Source of the DNA: Entomortierella parvispora
Lineage: Eukaryota; Mortierellomycota; Mortierellomycetes; Mortierellales; Mortierellaceae
NCBI GenBank assembly: GCA_963573315.1
Contig: OY752148.1
Span: 2,161,263-2,225,262 of the forward strand
Direction of reading: 5' to 3'
Length of the DNA: 64,000 nt
A program made the position numbers and the translations under genes. Shown here piece by piece: positions 1 through 10,662 of the stretch. The stretch's first letter is position 1; each line of letters begins with the position of its first letter. The notes under the pieces are model-generated. The model saw nothing but the letters and a program-made list of their open reading frames with translations. It searched no databases and was not told the origin of the DNA.

Positions 1-424
1 ACTTGTATCCCAGCGACTTTGGCCCAATCACGTATTTCCTGTCAGACAGCACATCGATCTTGACCTTTTTGTCTGGGCATCCGAAAAACGCACCATCGAC
101 ACGCTGTATCCCCGACTCAAGCTCTTCGCAATGGCGAAAATACAGGTGCAAGCCCCCGTTCTTGGTCTGTACCCTTGGGATCTTGCTCTCATCGACCAAA
201 TACTTCTTCAACAGCCCCCAAGCCTGGACACCGCACATGTACTTCTCGGGGCTTTCCTTGTCCTTGATGAGATCACAATCGATAACAGCGAGGTTGCTGG
301 CCTTCCCGCACAAGATCCCATAGTGCTGTCCCTTCTCGTGCTGTCTAGACTCCGTGAGCTTCTGCCAAGCTGAAATTCTTGGGCTTTTGTCCTCATTGCA
401 TGGAAAAGTTACAACCGCTGTCAT
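1..424 (-). CDS. AEP-type bifunctional DNA primase/polymerase domain protein (partial, runs off left edge)
   Basis: An open frame of 141 codons runs from the ATG at 424-422 to the window edge without a stop. The protein shows the three motifs expected of the archaeo-eukaryotic primase (prim-pol) fold, in order: a hDhD-type motif (VIDCDL, about residues 50-55), an sxH-type motif (KNGGLHLYF, about 92-100) and a late acidic motif (KIDVL, about 126-130), followed by YVIGPKSLG. This arrangement is known from PF09250-like prim-pol domains of plasmids, phages and large DNA viruses, usually fused to a superfamily 3 helicase. The rest of the gene lies outside the window, so a helicase part cannot be checked. 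It faces the CRN gene across 309 bp. Viral or mobile-element origin is inference; a cellular PrimPol looks less likely because of the short, viral-style motif spacing. Confidence 0.6.
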   Translation of the reverse strand, partial: MTAVVTFPCNEDKSPRISAWQKLTESRQHEKGQHYGILCGKASNLAVIDCDLIKDKESPEKYMCGVQAWGLLKKYLVDESKIPRVQTKNGGLHLYFRHCEELESGIQRVDGAFFGCPDKKVKIDVLSDRKYVIGPKSLGYK

Positions 425-733
425 GGTAGATAGGGCCTGTTACGTTGTAAGAGATGGAAGGGTATTGGGGAGAGCTGGTAGGTGTTTGATGGTCTTTAAA
501 AAGTCTCGGCGGGCAGACGTGGGGTGCGGTGCAGCGAGCGAAGCAGGAAAAAGCAGCGGTGTTGTCAAAAGGGCTGTGCTTTTTGAGACAGCATGTGGCA
601 GTGCACCCACATGACTCTCCAGCAGTGACTGTTTCTGGTAGCGCGTCACCATCAACAAAACGAAAATGGGGCCTTCATGCCATCTCCCGTTCTCCATTCA
701 CACGCTCCACCTCCCCACTGCATTCACTCCTCC
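425..733. promoter_or_regulatory. Divergent intergenic region between the AEP gene and the CRN gene
   Basis: This 309-bp spacer separates two start codons on opposite strands and must hold both promoters. No clear TATA box or other named element was seen. Short open frames here do not resemble proteins. Confidence 0.4.
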
Positions 734-2480
734 ATGGCGGCAGACACGCTCACACTCTTCTGTCTCCTCAGTGGCGACTCTACAGCGTCCGCCTTCCCTC
801 TCCAGATTTCCGCTGACAGTACAGTCGGCACACTCAAGAAAGCCATCACAGGAGAGAACCCAGGTGCCTTTGAGCACAATGATGCTAAGGACTTGGTGCT
901 CTGGCGAGCCACAGTGCCCACCGACGAGAGTGCAGGAGACGAGCGCATCATCAAGCTTGATGACTTGGACGACAAGACAAAGCTTGCCAACCCAAGGGCA
1001 TGCCTCTCCAAGCTGTTCCCCGAGAGCCTTGACGACAGCACATACATCGTTGTCGAGCGACCAAAGGTATGTCCGAAGATCGCCCTTTGAGTTTAGCCGG
1101 GCAGAAGGCAGAGTGGCTCCTATAAAAGATGATCTGCCTTCTACCCAGTGGTCCGTGCACGGCTTACTAATCACGTCTTCTAAATAATAGCCACAAAGCA
1201 CGCCGCAAACGCTCGAGCTGGAGGCGAGGATGGCAGCATTGCAGGAGGAGAATGCCGAGTTGAGAAGCACATCTATTTGTGAGTGTGAATGGCCCGACGG
1301 GATGAAATATTCGAGATGATGTTCTTGAAGAAGAAAGCTAAATGTTTATTCGGCTTGTTCTTTAGCATTGGCAATCGTCGACAAAAGAGGCGGAAAAAAC
1401 AAACAAATTTGCCGATACGTGGCTGACACGAAGACAGCAACTCTTGACGAACTACGACAACTCCTTGGGCAGCATTTCGAGCAGTGTGAAACAGACACAT
1501 TCGTGCAAATTTATTTGTATCAACCTGGGTGTGCAACCCCTGTTTGGTTATCCAACGACGACGTGCTCCGCTCTTGTCTGGACATAGCCAAGGACAATGG
1601 ATACAAGACCTTTATCATATCTTTGGATAGTCCGGCCAAGATCTTCTCGTCTTTCACCTGGAGCGATACTCAAACCCAGTATGGAGTCGGAGAGGCTGAA
1701 CTTTTGCCAGAGTTTGATATTGAACCCAAGTCATTGCAGGACGACGAGAAAACGACATTGGAACACGTTGTCCAGGATTGTATTTGCAAGCAGAAGGCAT
1801 ACTTGCTTGGACCGGGCGCAAGCGAGAGAACAAAATCATCGGTTGTCGATACGTTCATGGTTGGAGCCATGCAATCCTACTATTCCCATATGTACCTGGC
1901 ACAAGAACATCCGATGAGCGGTATGCGTGGTCACGGGCCCGTCGACTATGCTGTTATTGACCGACGAAATAACTCACAGGTTCTTAGTGTTACGGAAGTC
2001 AAGAAGGAGGAGTTCTTGAAAGGCCTGGCTCAAAATATGGCACAGCTCGATGTGGCCGTGCAACAAAAGAAACGAAAACGAATGGACGAAGTGGACGAAG
2101 GCAGCGGAGAGAAACCACCCGTTCGCTTCAAGTCATATGGGATTGTGACAGACTCGTTCATGTGGACAGTCATCGAGTGTACATTGGACGAGGAGGAGAT
2201 CTTGACGTACCGAAGGAAGAACATCCCAGGTTTGCGACTTGACTTGATCAAGAAAGAAGCAGACTTGAAAGAAGACTGTGAGATAGTTTTCAGCTATATT
2301 CTTGCTTTGTTCGACTTGATGAAGGACGAGATCGTGAACAGGAGCACCTACGGTAGTCCTGCTTCTGGCTCTGTGCCGAACAAGCGAATCGCAACAGGCC
2401 GCGTGGCTCATGAGGGAGATGCAGTCGGAACTTCCAGGACGCACGCTGCAACGCAACAACCTGCGACACACCAGGCCTGA
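734..2480 (+). CDS. Crinkler (CRN) family protein with PD-(D/E)XK nuclease-like C-terminus
   Basis: Three exons, 734-1066, 1191-1278 and 1366-2480, join in phase to give 511 aa. The first intron has a CTTACTAAT-like branch site. Residues 1-111 match the ubiquitin-like N-terminal header of fungal CRN proteins: MAADTLTLFCLLSGD opening, LWR motif, and a VERPK end at the exon junction. A short coiled segment (about 112-140) follows. Residues about 290-340 carry GPVDYAVID, then VTEVKKEEF and a downstream GLAQNMAQLD, the D...ExK spacing of restriction-endonuclease-like CRN effector domains. CRNs are known from oomycetes and from Rhizophagus, Mortierella and chytrid fungi, where header plus nuclease or NTPase tails are thought to act in nuclei of hosts or competitors. 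No signal peptide is seen, as usual for fungal CRNs. The C-terminal tail after about residue 460 is low-complexity. The actual role here is unknown. Confidence 0.85.
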
Positions 2481-2744
2481 CTCGTCAGCGGACAAGGTGA
2501 AGAGTGTAAGCTTTTTTAAAAGCAACTGCCGTGCACAAGCAAACCCAGGCGCCTCGACGCCGTCGCTGTATTTCTGAAGCGTCCTGTAAAATAAAAAAAC
2601 CTCTGTTGCTGACCACCCCTCTCTTATTGACTGGAACAGCTGGAACACACCTTTCGGTTTTCTGAAAAAGATGTCAGGAGGTCCTCTTCTCTGTCCCGCC
2701 ATTCACTCACTCCCTCATTCCTCACTCCACTCTCAGTCCAAACC

Positions 2745-3395
2745 ATGACCGTTGCCAAATGTCCTCCTGCCCATTCCAAGCCAACAAAGGCTGTCTCACA
2801 ACCCCTTGACACCCTCACCGACAAGTCTGGAGTCCGCTCTAGAGGAGCTGCGCGAGAGGCTAGCAGCTGTTTCGGTTGAACTCAAGAGCACGGAGCAGGA
2901 CCTGGAGGATTCGAACAATGACCTTTGCATCTGCTCTGGAGGAGCTTGAGGACACGCAGAAGCAGCTCGAGGAGACCCAACTTTCTTTAAGAAACACTGA
3001 GGCTACCCCCATAACAGTGAGCAAGCGCGCCTGGCAGCCAACCGCGAGCGCGTCTTGATGCGTCCACGGGCACACCAGGAGGTGTTCGTTGTCTTGCGGT
3101 TCCAGTCGCCCCAGCCCTTGCCAGTTGGCGGATATCGACTCTTCACACTTCAACAGAGAGCTGTGGACCGCACCCTGCGCCAGCTCATCGATCACCACCC
3201 TGAGCTCGATGCTGCTGAGATGCGTTTTGACTCTCTCCTCGCGGACAGTTCGTCTATCAGCATATGAAGAGCGACAGGGATGCACCCAAAGAGTTCAGTC
3301 GTCGCAACCTCACTCTCAAGGGTGGCTATACGGAAGCGGAGATGGTGGAGTATGTCACCAGCTTCTTCAACATCCACACTCAGGAGAATCTCTAG
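2745..3395 (+). pseudogene. Frame-broken coiled-coil gene resembling large-DNA-virus KilA-N/DUF3627-type proteins
   Basis: Protein-like sequence runs from an ATG at 2745 to a TAG at 3393-3395, but the good frame changes at least four times (near 2820, 2930, 3040 and 3250), with no introns of plausible size at those points. The first half encodes glutamate-rich coiled coil (SALEELRERL, then SALEELEDTQKQLEE). The second half reads VFVVLRF, YRLFTLQQRAVD, LIDHHPELDAAEM, FVYQHMKSD and KGGYTEAEMVEYV. That order (FVLL core, tyrosine plus RAQKR-like stretch, HP motif, final LxxGYTxxEM) resembles the C-terminal DUF3627 region of KilA-N/MSV199 proteins of iridoviruses and mimivirus relatives. This is recognised by eye only. 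No KilA-N domain is visible upstream. Together with the AEP gene it suggests a decayed viral segment. A spliced gene with sequencing errors is the main alternative. Confidence 0.4.
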
Positions 3396-3422
3396 GTTTG
3401 TCGAGTACCTTCAGTCCCTGAA

Positions 3423-3528
3423 GTCGACTTATCTCTGGAGCAGGATGGCCATCATCGAGTACCGGAAGTCGACTTATCTCTGGAGCAGGATGGCCATCAT
3501 CGAGTACCGGAAGTCGACTTAACTCTGG
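3423..3528 (+). repeat. 45-bp minisatellite, two full copies and a partial third
   Basis: Units begin at 3423, 3468 and 3513, each with GTCGACTTATCTCTGGAGC. The first two copies are identical over 45 bp and the third diverges after 16 bp (TTAACT for TTATCT). The unit is a multiple of three and stays open in two frames, so it could derive from a 15-residue protein repeat, but no intact gene spans it. Confidence 0.85.
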
Positions 3529-4243
3529 ATTAGCTCTTCAAGGGGGTCGTCCCAGATCTGGATGGCAGTCCAAACTCGCTGGGCTGGCCTGAATACGCAG
3601 GTCCAATGGGACACAGCCTGTTGTTAAAAGCACACCTGAATGGGAGGAATCGTTGGGCTGCTCTATAGAGAATAGTCCTCCCTTCGCCCACAGAATATAA
3701 AGCTGCTTTCAGCAGCCCCCAAGTGTGCACACAGCCCGCACCAACGGCGGACAGCAGAGCCTGACTGCTGTTTTTATTTTTATTTAGTTTCAGAAGAGCG
3801 AGCCTAGAGCATAGCCTGAGTCTGCCGGACCCAGAACGACCCCCAATGGAGGGTGGAACATACTTTTTGAAGTAGTTTACAAGAAAGGAGGGTAGAAGTA
3901 CAGGATTGGACAAGTAGCGAAGGAAAGCAATGCAGTGGGGTGGTAAAAGTACAATCGCGTTATTGGTACAAACATGCAGATGGGTGGATGTTGCTGCTGT
4001 TTCTGCTGCTGGTTCTGCTGCTGTTGCTGTTGCGGCTGCTTTGGGCAGAGAGCTCGATGTCTCTCTTTGTTCTTGGCCGCTCGGTTCCCTACGTTCTTTG
4101 GGTTCTCGTACCTCCGTCAGTTCGCCTTTGCCTATTCGCCTTCGGATATGCGTCTTCCTCGCCTTCCACCAATAATGTCGCAAAAATAAATAAATAATGA
4201 AGTAAAAAAACAGTAGTGTACAAATAATTCCTGAGCTCCGGCC
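3529..4243. other. Gene-free stretch between the island and the ASH-domain gene
   Basis: About 715 bp. The plus strand retains fragments of open frame just after the minisatellite, interrupted by stops. The part near 3990-4050 is CTG/TTG-rich (CAG-rich on the minus strand) and probably belongs to the 3' untranslated region of the minus-strand gene ending at 4244. A 217-codon minus-strand open frame here has no protein-like features. Confidence 0.4.
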
Positions 4244-7200
4244 TCAGTCAAAAGAGATGCCAAATGGTAAGAGCCACTCGCTATCCAGCTCAATAACGAC
4301 CCTTCCAGGTCCTCGCATCTCTGCCAATTGAATACTAAGTCGTTGCTCCCGCCCAGGTTGAATCATGCCAAAGCTCGGTGTGACAGTAACGCCAGCTGGC
4401 CGAAGCACCTCGAACTGCATGCTACGGCGCGATCGGTTGAACAGTGTCACGGACGAGCTCACCACACCGGCGACATCTGACGAGAATCGAAGCTCCTTGG
4501 GTCGGATTTGTGCTGGACATTCGTTTCTGGAGACCTCAGTTTTTGTAGATGGGCTACGGGGTTGGATGTCACGTCGCTGCTGTTGATGGTAGCTGGATCG
4601 GACTGGTTGATGATAATCGTCCTCCTCCATGATCAGGCTTCCGTCCTGTGCCTGTTTGAAGCGATGAATGTGTTGATTGGAGCCCATCTGTTGTTGTGGG
4701 CGACTTGATACAACACCGCCGTACTTGGATCCATAGGATACAGGGACATCGTCCTCGTAAAATTCAACACTTTGTCCGCTGCTTCCACTGTGATGCGGGT
4801 CGCCTGAGACACTGACACGCTTGCTTGACATCAACGGTCGTGAAGCCGCCTGGCTTAGCCTGCCAAGAATGTTGCCAAAAAGCTGGCGACGATGAGGCGA
4901 CGCGTTCCGCTCTGGGCTGCTAGATGGGGTGCTCTCTTCGTAAGAGTCTGCACGGCCAAACATTGGCTTCATAACATTGCCTGTCGCATTGCTAGAGCCC
5001 GCTTTTTCATCCAAGGATGTTCGAGCATCCTTGCGATCGCGAGAGCGTCCAGAGGCCGATATTTGCTGTGCTGAAGGAAAACTCTGCCGGGTTGAACGAG
5101 TCATCACAGGTGAGGAGACGACCGAGGCTGATTGATCCTGGTGCAACTCTTGCCTAAGCTCTACAATATCCTGTCGGATTTTGGCTAATTGCTTGCAAGA
5201 TTCCTCCAAAGTTGGAACGATGCGATCTTGACCGCCAAGGAGGGACGATCGCTTTGATCCTAGCCCTCCTGCAGATCGAGGGGAAATGGGTGCAGTAGAC
5301 ACACTGTCGCTTGACCGTCGGCTTGATGTCTTTCTCTCCCGTACCAGGGCAGACTCCTCTGTTTGAACATGAACCGAGAGTTTCTTTGGAACAGCCAATC
5401 GCCGAACTTCCTCAACACGTTCTCTTTCTTCCCGAGCCTGCTGTATCGAAGCCTCAATACGCCGTCTAGTCTCCTCCTCTTCGCGTCGCCGTTGAGCCGC
5501 CTCCTCAGCACGTTGTCTTTCCACGACACGAGCAGCTTCTGCCCGTTCAGCCTCTATTGCGCGAGCTGTCTCGACTGAACGCCGTGATTCCAAAGCGTGC
5601 TCTGCCTCCCTGGCTTCTTCCGCTTCAATAGCCAGGAGCTCCTGTTGAAGACGAAGCTTGCGTTCGTATGAAGATCGGCGTTCAAGGTCATCAGGGCGAT
5701 GTTCGAATGTTTGACTCTTTGCGGATCCTAATTGAAAGGTGCTAGGGGATGCAATGGAGCGTGGCGCAATCTTTGATGGTGAGAGCGAGGACAGAGCTCG
5801 AGTTTCGGTCCTGACTGGGGCTTTGGCCCACTCCTCCTGCTTTGGCGGCGAAAGAGGGGTCACAGATCGCACTGCAACCCTTGGTGGCGAAAGGGGGGAT
5901 CTGGCACGAGCAGTTGAAACTCTTGGAGGCGGAATCGAAGAAGCACGGGTATTGTTCGCGGAAGCGGATGAAATTCGCGTCGTGGGAAGCGCGGACACAC
6001 GAGATGGGCTGGGACTGGCGACTGCCCGTTGACTGACAACATGCGAGACGGTAGCGGGTCCTTGAATGGGAACAGGAGCCAATGACTGCCTGTCTGCAGC
6101 AATATTGGACTTTGATGGAATACGTGAGGGCGGCTTGAGCATGGAAGGGGGTCTAAGCGTACCGGCAGTGGCTCTAGCAGGCGCGGCCTTTGCAGCAATC
6201 ACACTCTCTTGTTTTTCTCTCATGAGCTCCTTTGCAACTTTGGCTGCAAAGATGGCACCGGGGCTTTCCTCCGGATGCGAATCGTACTCTTGCTCTTTCC
6301 AAAGACCATCGAGGATACTTCCAGTTGCCTTGAGAGGTTTGGACGTGACAGTCTTTGGCGGTTGAATTTGCTGAATTTGCTGAGCTGGGCTCATGGGGCT
6401 CGAGTTCCTTGCAGAGACTTGGGGCGGACGGAGACCAGAGCTGGCAGGGATTATGGATGCGGGTGTGCGAGATGGTGTCGGGGACTGTACTGGGGGGACA
6501 TCCGGGATACTTGACACGGGGCGTGGGGTGGGTGCCGCGATTCTGCTGACAATGGTCGACTGAAGTGCCAAAGGTACCTTTTGCTTTAGGGCGGATCCCG
6601 GGACGGGCAATCGTGAGCCAGGGGGAGGGGCGAGGACACGGGGCTTGCGAGGGATGTTATTCTATAATGTTGAAGGGCAAGGGCAAATGCATTTTTGTGT
6701 TAGAGTACTGCAAAGGATGATTGGACATATCCTGCAAAGTTTACTCAGCGACTTGGAGAGACGATAACTCACCCCAAGAATCATGTTTCCCATGGCACCA
6801 CCGTTGAGGTCAAGCATGGCGTAGAATTGCTCCTCCTCGTCGTCTTCCTCTTCGTGAAAGATGTCGTCCTCGAGCGACCCATCCTCCGCTTCGTCCTCAT
6901 CGAGCTCGTCATCGTGGTGCTGGTAACCCATCAGTCCTGACACGTCACTGCCAGACCGCTCCGAATCAATGGCTCCTCTGGATCCAAAAAGGGCTTCGTA
7001 CTCTCGCTTCAATGCCAGGGCAGAGTCTGACAGGTCTGATTCGCCTTCCTGGCGGCTCAAACTGCGATCCTCCTCGTAATCGTCCTTCTGCTGCTCGTCC
7101 TGCTGGCGATCTCTTTGCTCTTCCCAATCACGGCCCTTGCCCGTCAGAGAGGAGAGGTGAAAATCGTGGGTTTCATGCAGTGGACCGAGGATGTCGGTGG

Positions 7201-8242
7201 GCTTGAGGTTAGCAATCAACTGCTTATGGATCTCCTCCTCCCGCTCCATCTCTTCCTGACCCTCAACGTATAGATCCTCCAAGGCTAGGTCGCGGCGCGG
7301 TGCCTGGTCGATGGGCCGGGAGTGTATCCGTTGATGAGCCACACTCATCGAAGGTAGCTCTGACAGCTCGGCGATCGTTGAGAGTCTGGCTTGCGTCTCC
7401 AGGTGATCTTCTTCATATGCATCGGGCAGGACGCCTTGTTCATGAAGGTGATGTGGCTGCTGATGTGAGTACACTGCGTTCTCTTCGTGCTCAGGGTACC
7501 AGTCCTGTTCAACATCAAGATACCGAGCATGAAGCCCTTCTTCCTCTCGAACGTTGTCGAGTCGATATTGTTGCTGTTGCATTTGCAGCAGCTATTATCA
7601 AACACCAGGTGGGTAGTTGTTGATGTGATGATGGGCATCGATATGAGAATGAACGACACACGGTCGAGATAGAGAGAGGATGGTTGGATGAGTATCCAGG
7701 GTGAGTATCGTACAGGTGGTTTAGTGGGAGGGGGGTATTCCAGATAGGCCCATGGAGGGGAGGACACACAGATACACGCGCGCATGATAAAGTGATTCTG
7801 CTGGGATATCGATATCGACCGTGTGGCGAACACGCGCGTGAAAGGCGGGGGGAGAGAGAGGGAGGACAAAAGAAGAGGGGGCGCGCTAGTTCGTGAAAGC
7901 CGCTTTACATACCTGTCGTTGCTGCTGCTGTTGTTGTTGTTGCTGTTGTTGTTGCTGTTGCTGTTGCTGTTGCTGGTGATGCTGTTGCTCATGGTGCTCT
8001 TCATCGACCTGTTCGTCATCGTTGTGCTCAGGGTCCTGATCCTCGTTGTCATTGTTCTCGTGGTCTTCATCTGAGGAGAGGTAACTGCCTTCATCGTCTT
8101 CGTCATCGGAGTAGTCTTCTGTCCCAGAGAGAACACTGGGCGAAAAGTTGCGCCGGGGCAGGATCGCCGAGGCGTCGCATTCAAAGGGCTCTGCGGGCTG
8201 CTCAAACGAGTCATCGTAGTAGATGGGCCTACGAGCCATCAT
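4244..8242 (-). CDS. Large disordered polyQ/coiled-coil protein with C-terminal ASH/MSP-like domain (possible centrosomal/spindle-pole protein)
   Basis: Three exons on the minus strand, 8242-7913, 7591-6773 and 6661-4244, all in phase 0, give 1188 aa. Residues 1-110 are acidic and end in a glutamine/histidine run. The second exon is acidic (DELDEDEAEDGSLEDD). The third has a Ser/Pro-rich part with repeated SPPRV and SPSR motifs, a charged coiled coil (LQQELLAIEAEEAREAE to about QQAREERERVEEV), and a C-terminal 90 residues reading PKELRFSSD, VTLFNRS, VTPSFGMIQPG. The last is the pattern of ASH/MSP (PapD-like) domains found in SPD-2/Cep192 and other centrosome or cilium proteins. Assignment to a Cep192-type scaffold is inference. 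No kinase or enzyme motif is present. The start could be either of two adjacent ATGs. Confidence 0.65.
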
Positions 8243-9193
8243 GATGATGACTAGAGAATATTAATATGGGATGCGGGAAGGGAAGAGAGGAAGGGAGAGA
8301 GGAAGGAGAGGGACAGGGACACCAGGCTCTTGTTGTGTCTTGTTCGCGTGGAGCGAGATTGCAGTCTGTGGGTCAAAATAGATTGAGGTGAGGAAGGGTC
8401 GAGTGAAGCGAAGTGGAGAGAAGAGAACAATGAACCAAGGCGCGAAAGGGGGGAGCGTGAACAAATAAAACAAGGTCAAAGGTAGTATCAAAGAGAGGCG
8501 GGCCGGTGAAGGAAGAAGGAAGACTTGGAAAAAGGAGTCTTGTCCCTCGTTGACCCTTTTCCTCGGGGTCACCATGAGAAGGAAGAAACGTTCTTTGCCT
8601 GCTGCCCCCTTTCTCTCTTTCTCTCTCTCTTCTCTTTCTCTCTCTCTTCCTCTTCCCTTGCGCTCATTTTTTTTCTTGTTGTTGTGCGTCTGCTGGTCGG
8701 AGGGGGGGCGAAGAGCCGCAAGGTGGGCTTGTTGTTTTTTTTTTTTTCTTTTGGGTTTGTTTGTGTTTGTGCTCCCAATGTGCAAATGCATGACAAGCAT
8801 GCTCTCAGTCCCTCCCTCCCTCTCTCTCTCTCTCATTTGGTTTTGCACGCACCCGTCCGTCATTTCTTTTGGTTTCCCCCAACGAACGTGCTCTCACGCC
8901 AACCCTCCGCCCTCCCTCTCTCTCTTTGCTTACGGCGCTTGGTCCTAGCAGGGGACCTGGACTGTGAACAGTTGCTTACATATGGCTCACTTCATACAAT
9001 AACTTTGTCGTCAAAGTCTGCGACCCCTCGATCCCGTCGGGGATCAATTGCTCGCTGGCCACATCCACCAGCGACCCTGCAACCCTGCAGCTGCCAGATA
9101 TTTGGTGTATCTCAGTAACAGATCTTTTTTTTCTTTCCTCCACAACCAGAGCAGAAGGGAATCTTCCATGATTTTTTTTTCAGTACGCCTAGA
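8243..9193. other. Intergenic region rich in pyrimidine/purine tracts
   Basis: About 950 bp between the start of the ASH-domain gene and the stop of the ABC gene. It holds long CT/GA tracts (8600-8660, 8810-8835, 8910-8930) and T runs near 8738-8750 and 9124-9131. The promoter of the minus-strand gene must be here. Long open frames through it are low-complexity artefacts. Confidence 0.4.
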
Positions 9194-10545
9194 CTACTGT
9201 CTTCCGCCCACACGGGCTGTCTTGGAGGACGCCGTTGAAGGCGTGGCCGAGGACTCAATGGATGAAAGCGTGCCTCGACTATCGTTCGCGCTCCCGCTCC
9301 CATTTGCATTACCATAGCTCTGGGTCTCGTTGCTCTTGCTTTTGGCATGATGATGTTCTTCCTGGTCATTCTCGACTACTACAATTGAGGGACTCTGAGG
9401 CTCGCTGTTGTCCCCCCCTCGCATCACTAACGTGCCTGCGCTGGAGATCCTCTGGGCTTGCTGAGGATTGTGTGTGACCCATAAGCACACACAGTTCATT
9501 TGCCTCAGGGTCTTCTCCACTTGGTCACAGCTCGTTTCGTCCAAGGCCGACGTGGGTTCTGAACCAAGGGCAAGCAGAAATAAAAGGGGAGAGGAGGGGA
9601 GAGAAGGCGGGAAAGAAGAGAAAAAAATGTCAGGAGACAGGACATTTGAATATTTTTGATAGATTAACAAACAACAAACAATAAAGGAATGGTATCTACC
9701 ATCAAGGAGAAGGACATCCGGACGGAAAGAACATCCAATGGCCAGAGAAATACGCTGCATCTCTCCTCCAGACAGAGTGTTCCATTTGCTGTGCCAAAGT
9801 TCTGGACGGATACCCCAACTAACAGGGAATAGGAAGGAAATATCGCGTCGCGTCAATGGTTTGTTCACATTATTACCTCCTTGGGTTAGAGAGAGATGAA
9901 CAGACTAAACCTACTCGAGTCCAATCTCAACAGGATCATCAAAGGATCCTTTGTTCTTCTTGTGTGCCTTAAATAGGCGGACTTCCTCAAGAAACCCCAT
10001 TGGAGTTCCTTCCATAATGGGCGATCGCTGAGGGATATACATGACGCGACTTCTCCAATTGGGCATACCCCACTCTTCCGGCGTCCTAGTGATAGTGAAG
10101 ATGAGTAGATGAATGAGTGGACACAGAGAATTTGGTTGTTACAGAGAATCAATCTGTCACGCAATCGGCCCACACAGAAAGGAGCATGCATGTTGCCAGC
10201 CTGCATGATTTTTTTTCCGTCTGTGCACTTTTTCCCAGCCATACTTGTCTTGGAGATAAACATGTCCTTCGTCCATGATAATGGTCTGGTTAATGCACTT
10301 TAGCAGAGTTGATTTTCTACGACAAGGAGACGCGGCGCACAAGCGCAGTTAACATCACGAATTGGGAGGCAGCCTTGCAAAAGCAACTGGTGCCGGCCTT
10401 TTCAGAGAGATTACCCCACCCCAGAGGGACCAGTAATTGTCAAGATGCCCTGATGGACCTCTAGGTCAATGTTGCGGAACAGCCAGGCGCCATCATCGGT
10501 CTTCTTGCCTATTCCCTTTGCGCGGAAATGAGATGTGGAGGACAT
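9194..10545 (-). CDS. Soluble ABC-type ATPase, FetA(YbbL)/STAR1-like
   Basis: Five exons (10545-10415, 10316-10245, 10085-9915, 9818-9700, 9558-9194) give 285 aa. All nucleotide-binding motifs are present: Walker A GPSGVGKST split by the first intron, a Q-loop region (YIPQRSPIMEGTP), signature LSGGEMQR, Walker B DVLLLDEPTSALDE split by the fourth intron, and an H-loop in WVTHNPQQA. There are no membrane segments. A stand-alone nucleotide-binding domain of this size resembles the ATPase half of bacterial FetA/YbbL and plant STAR1, which pair with a separate membrane protein. No such partner is encoded nearby. The last 60 residues are Ser/Asn-rich and probably disordered. The substrate cannot be told from sequence. 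Confidence 0.8.
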
Positions 10546-10662
10546 TGCGATGTAATGACAAAACAAGTGAGGGAAGTGAGAAGTGAATGAGACAAACAAG
10601 TTCAGAAATCCACGGGATTTTATTTCCAAAAAGAGCACAACCTTGAAGGTTCATTCATTCGC

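Noticed and set aside
2745..3395. Spliced intact gene instead of a pseudogene
   Set aside because: Gaps at the frame changes are only a few bases to about 20 bases, too short for introns, and lack consistent GT-AG borders.
3530..4183. 217-codon minus-strand open frame
   Set aside because: Low-complexity, no family features, and it covers the likely 3' untranslated region of the next gene.
8261..9118. Long open frames on both strands (about 200 codons)
   Set aside because: Composed of CT/GA tracts giving Ser/Leu/Phe or Arg/Glu/Lys runs. No conserved pattern.
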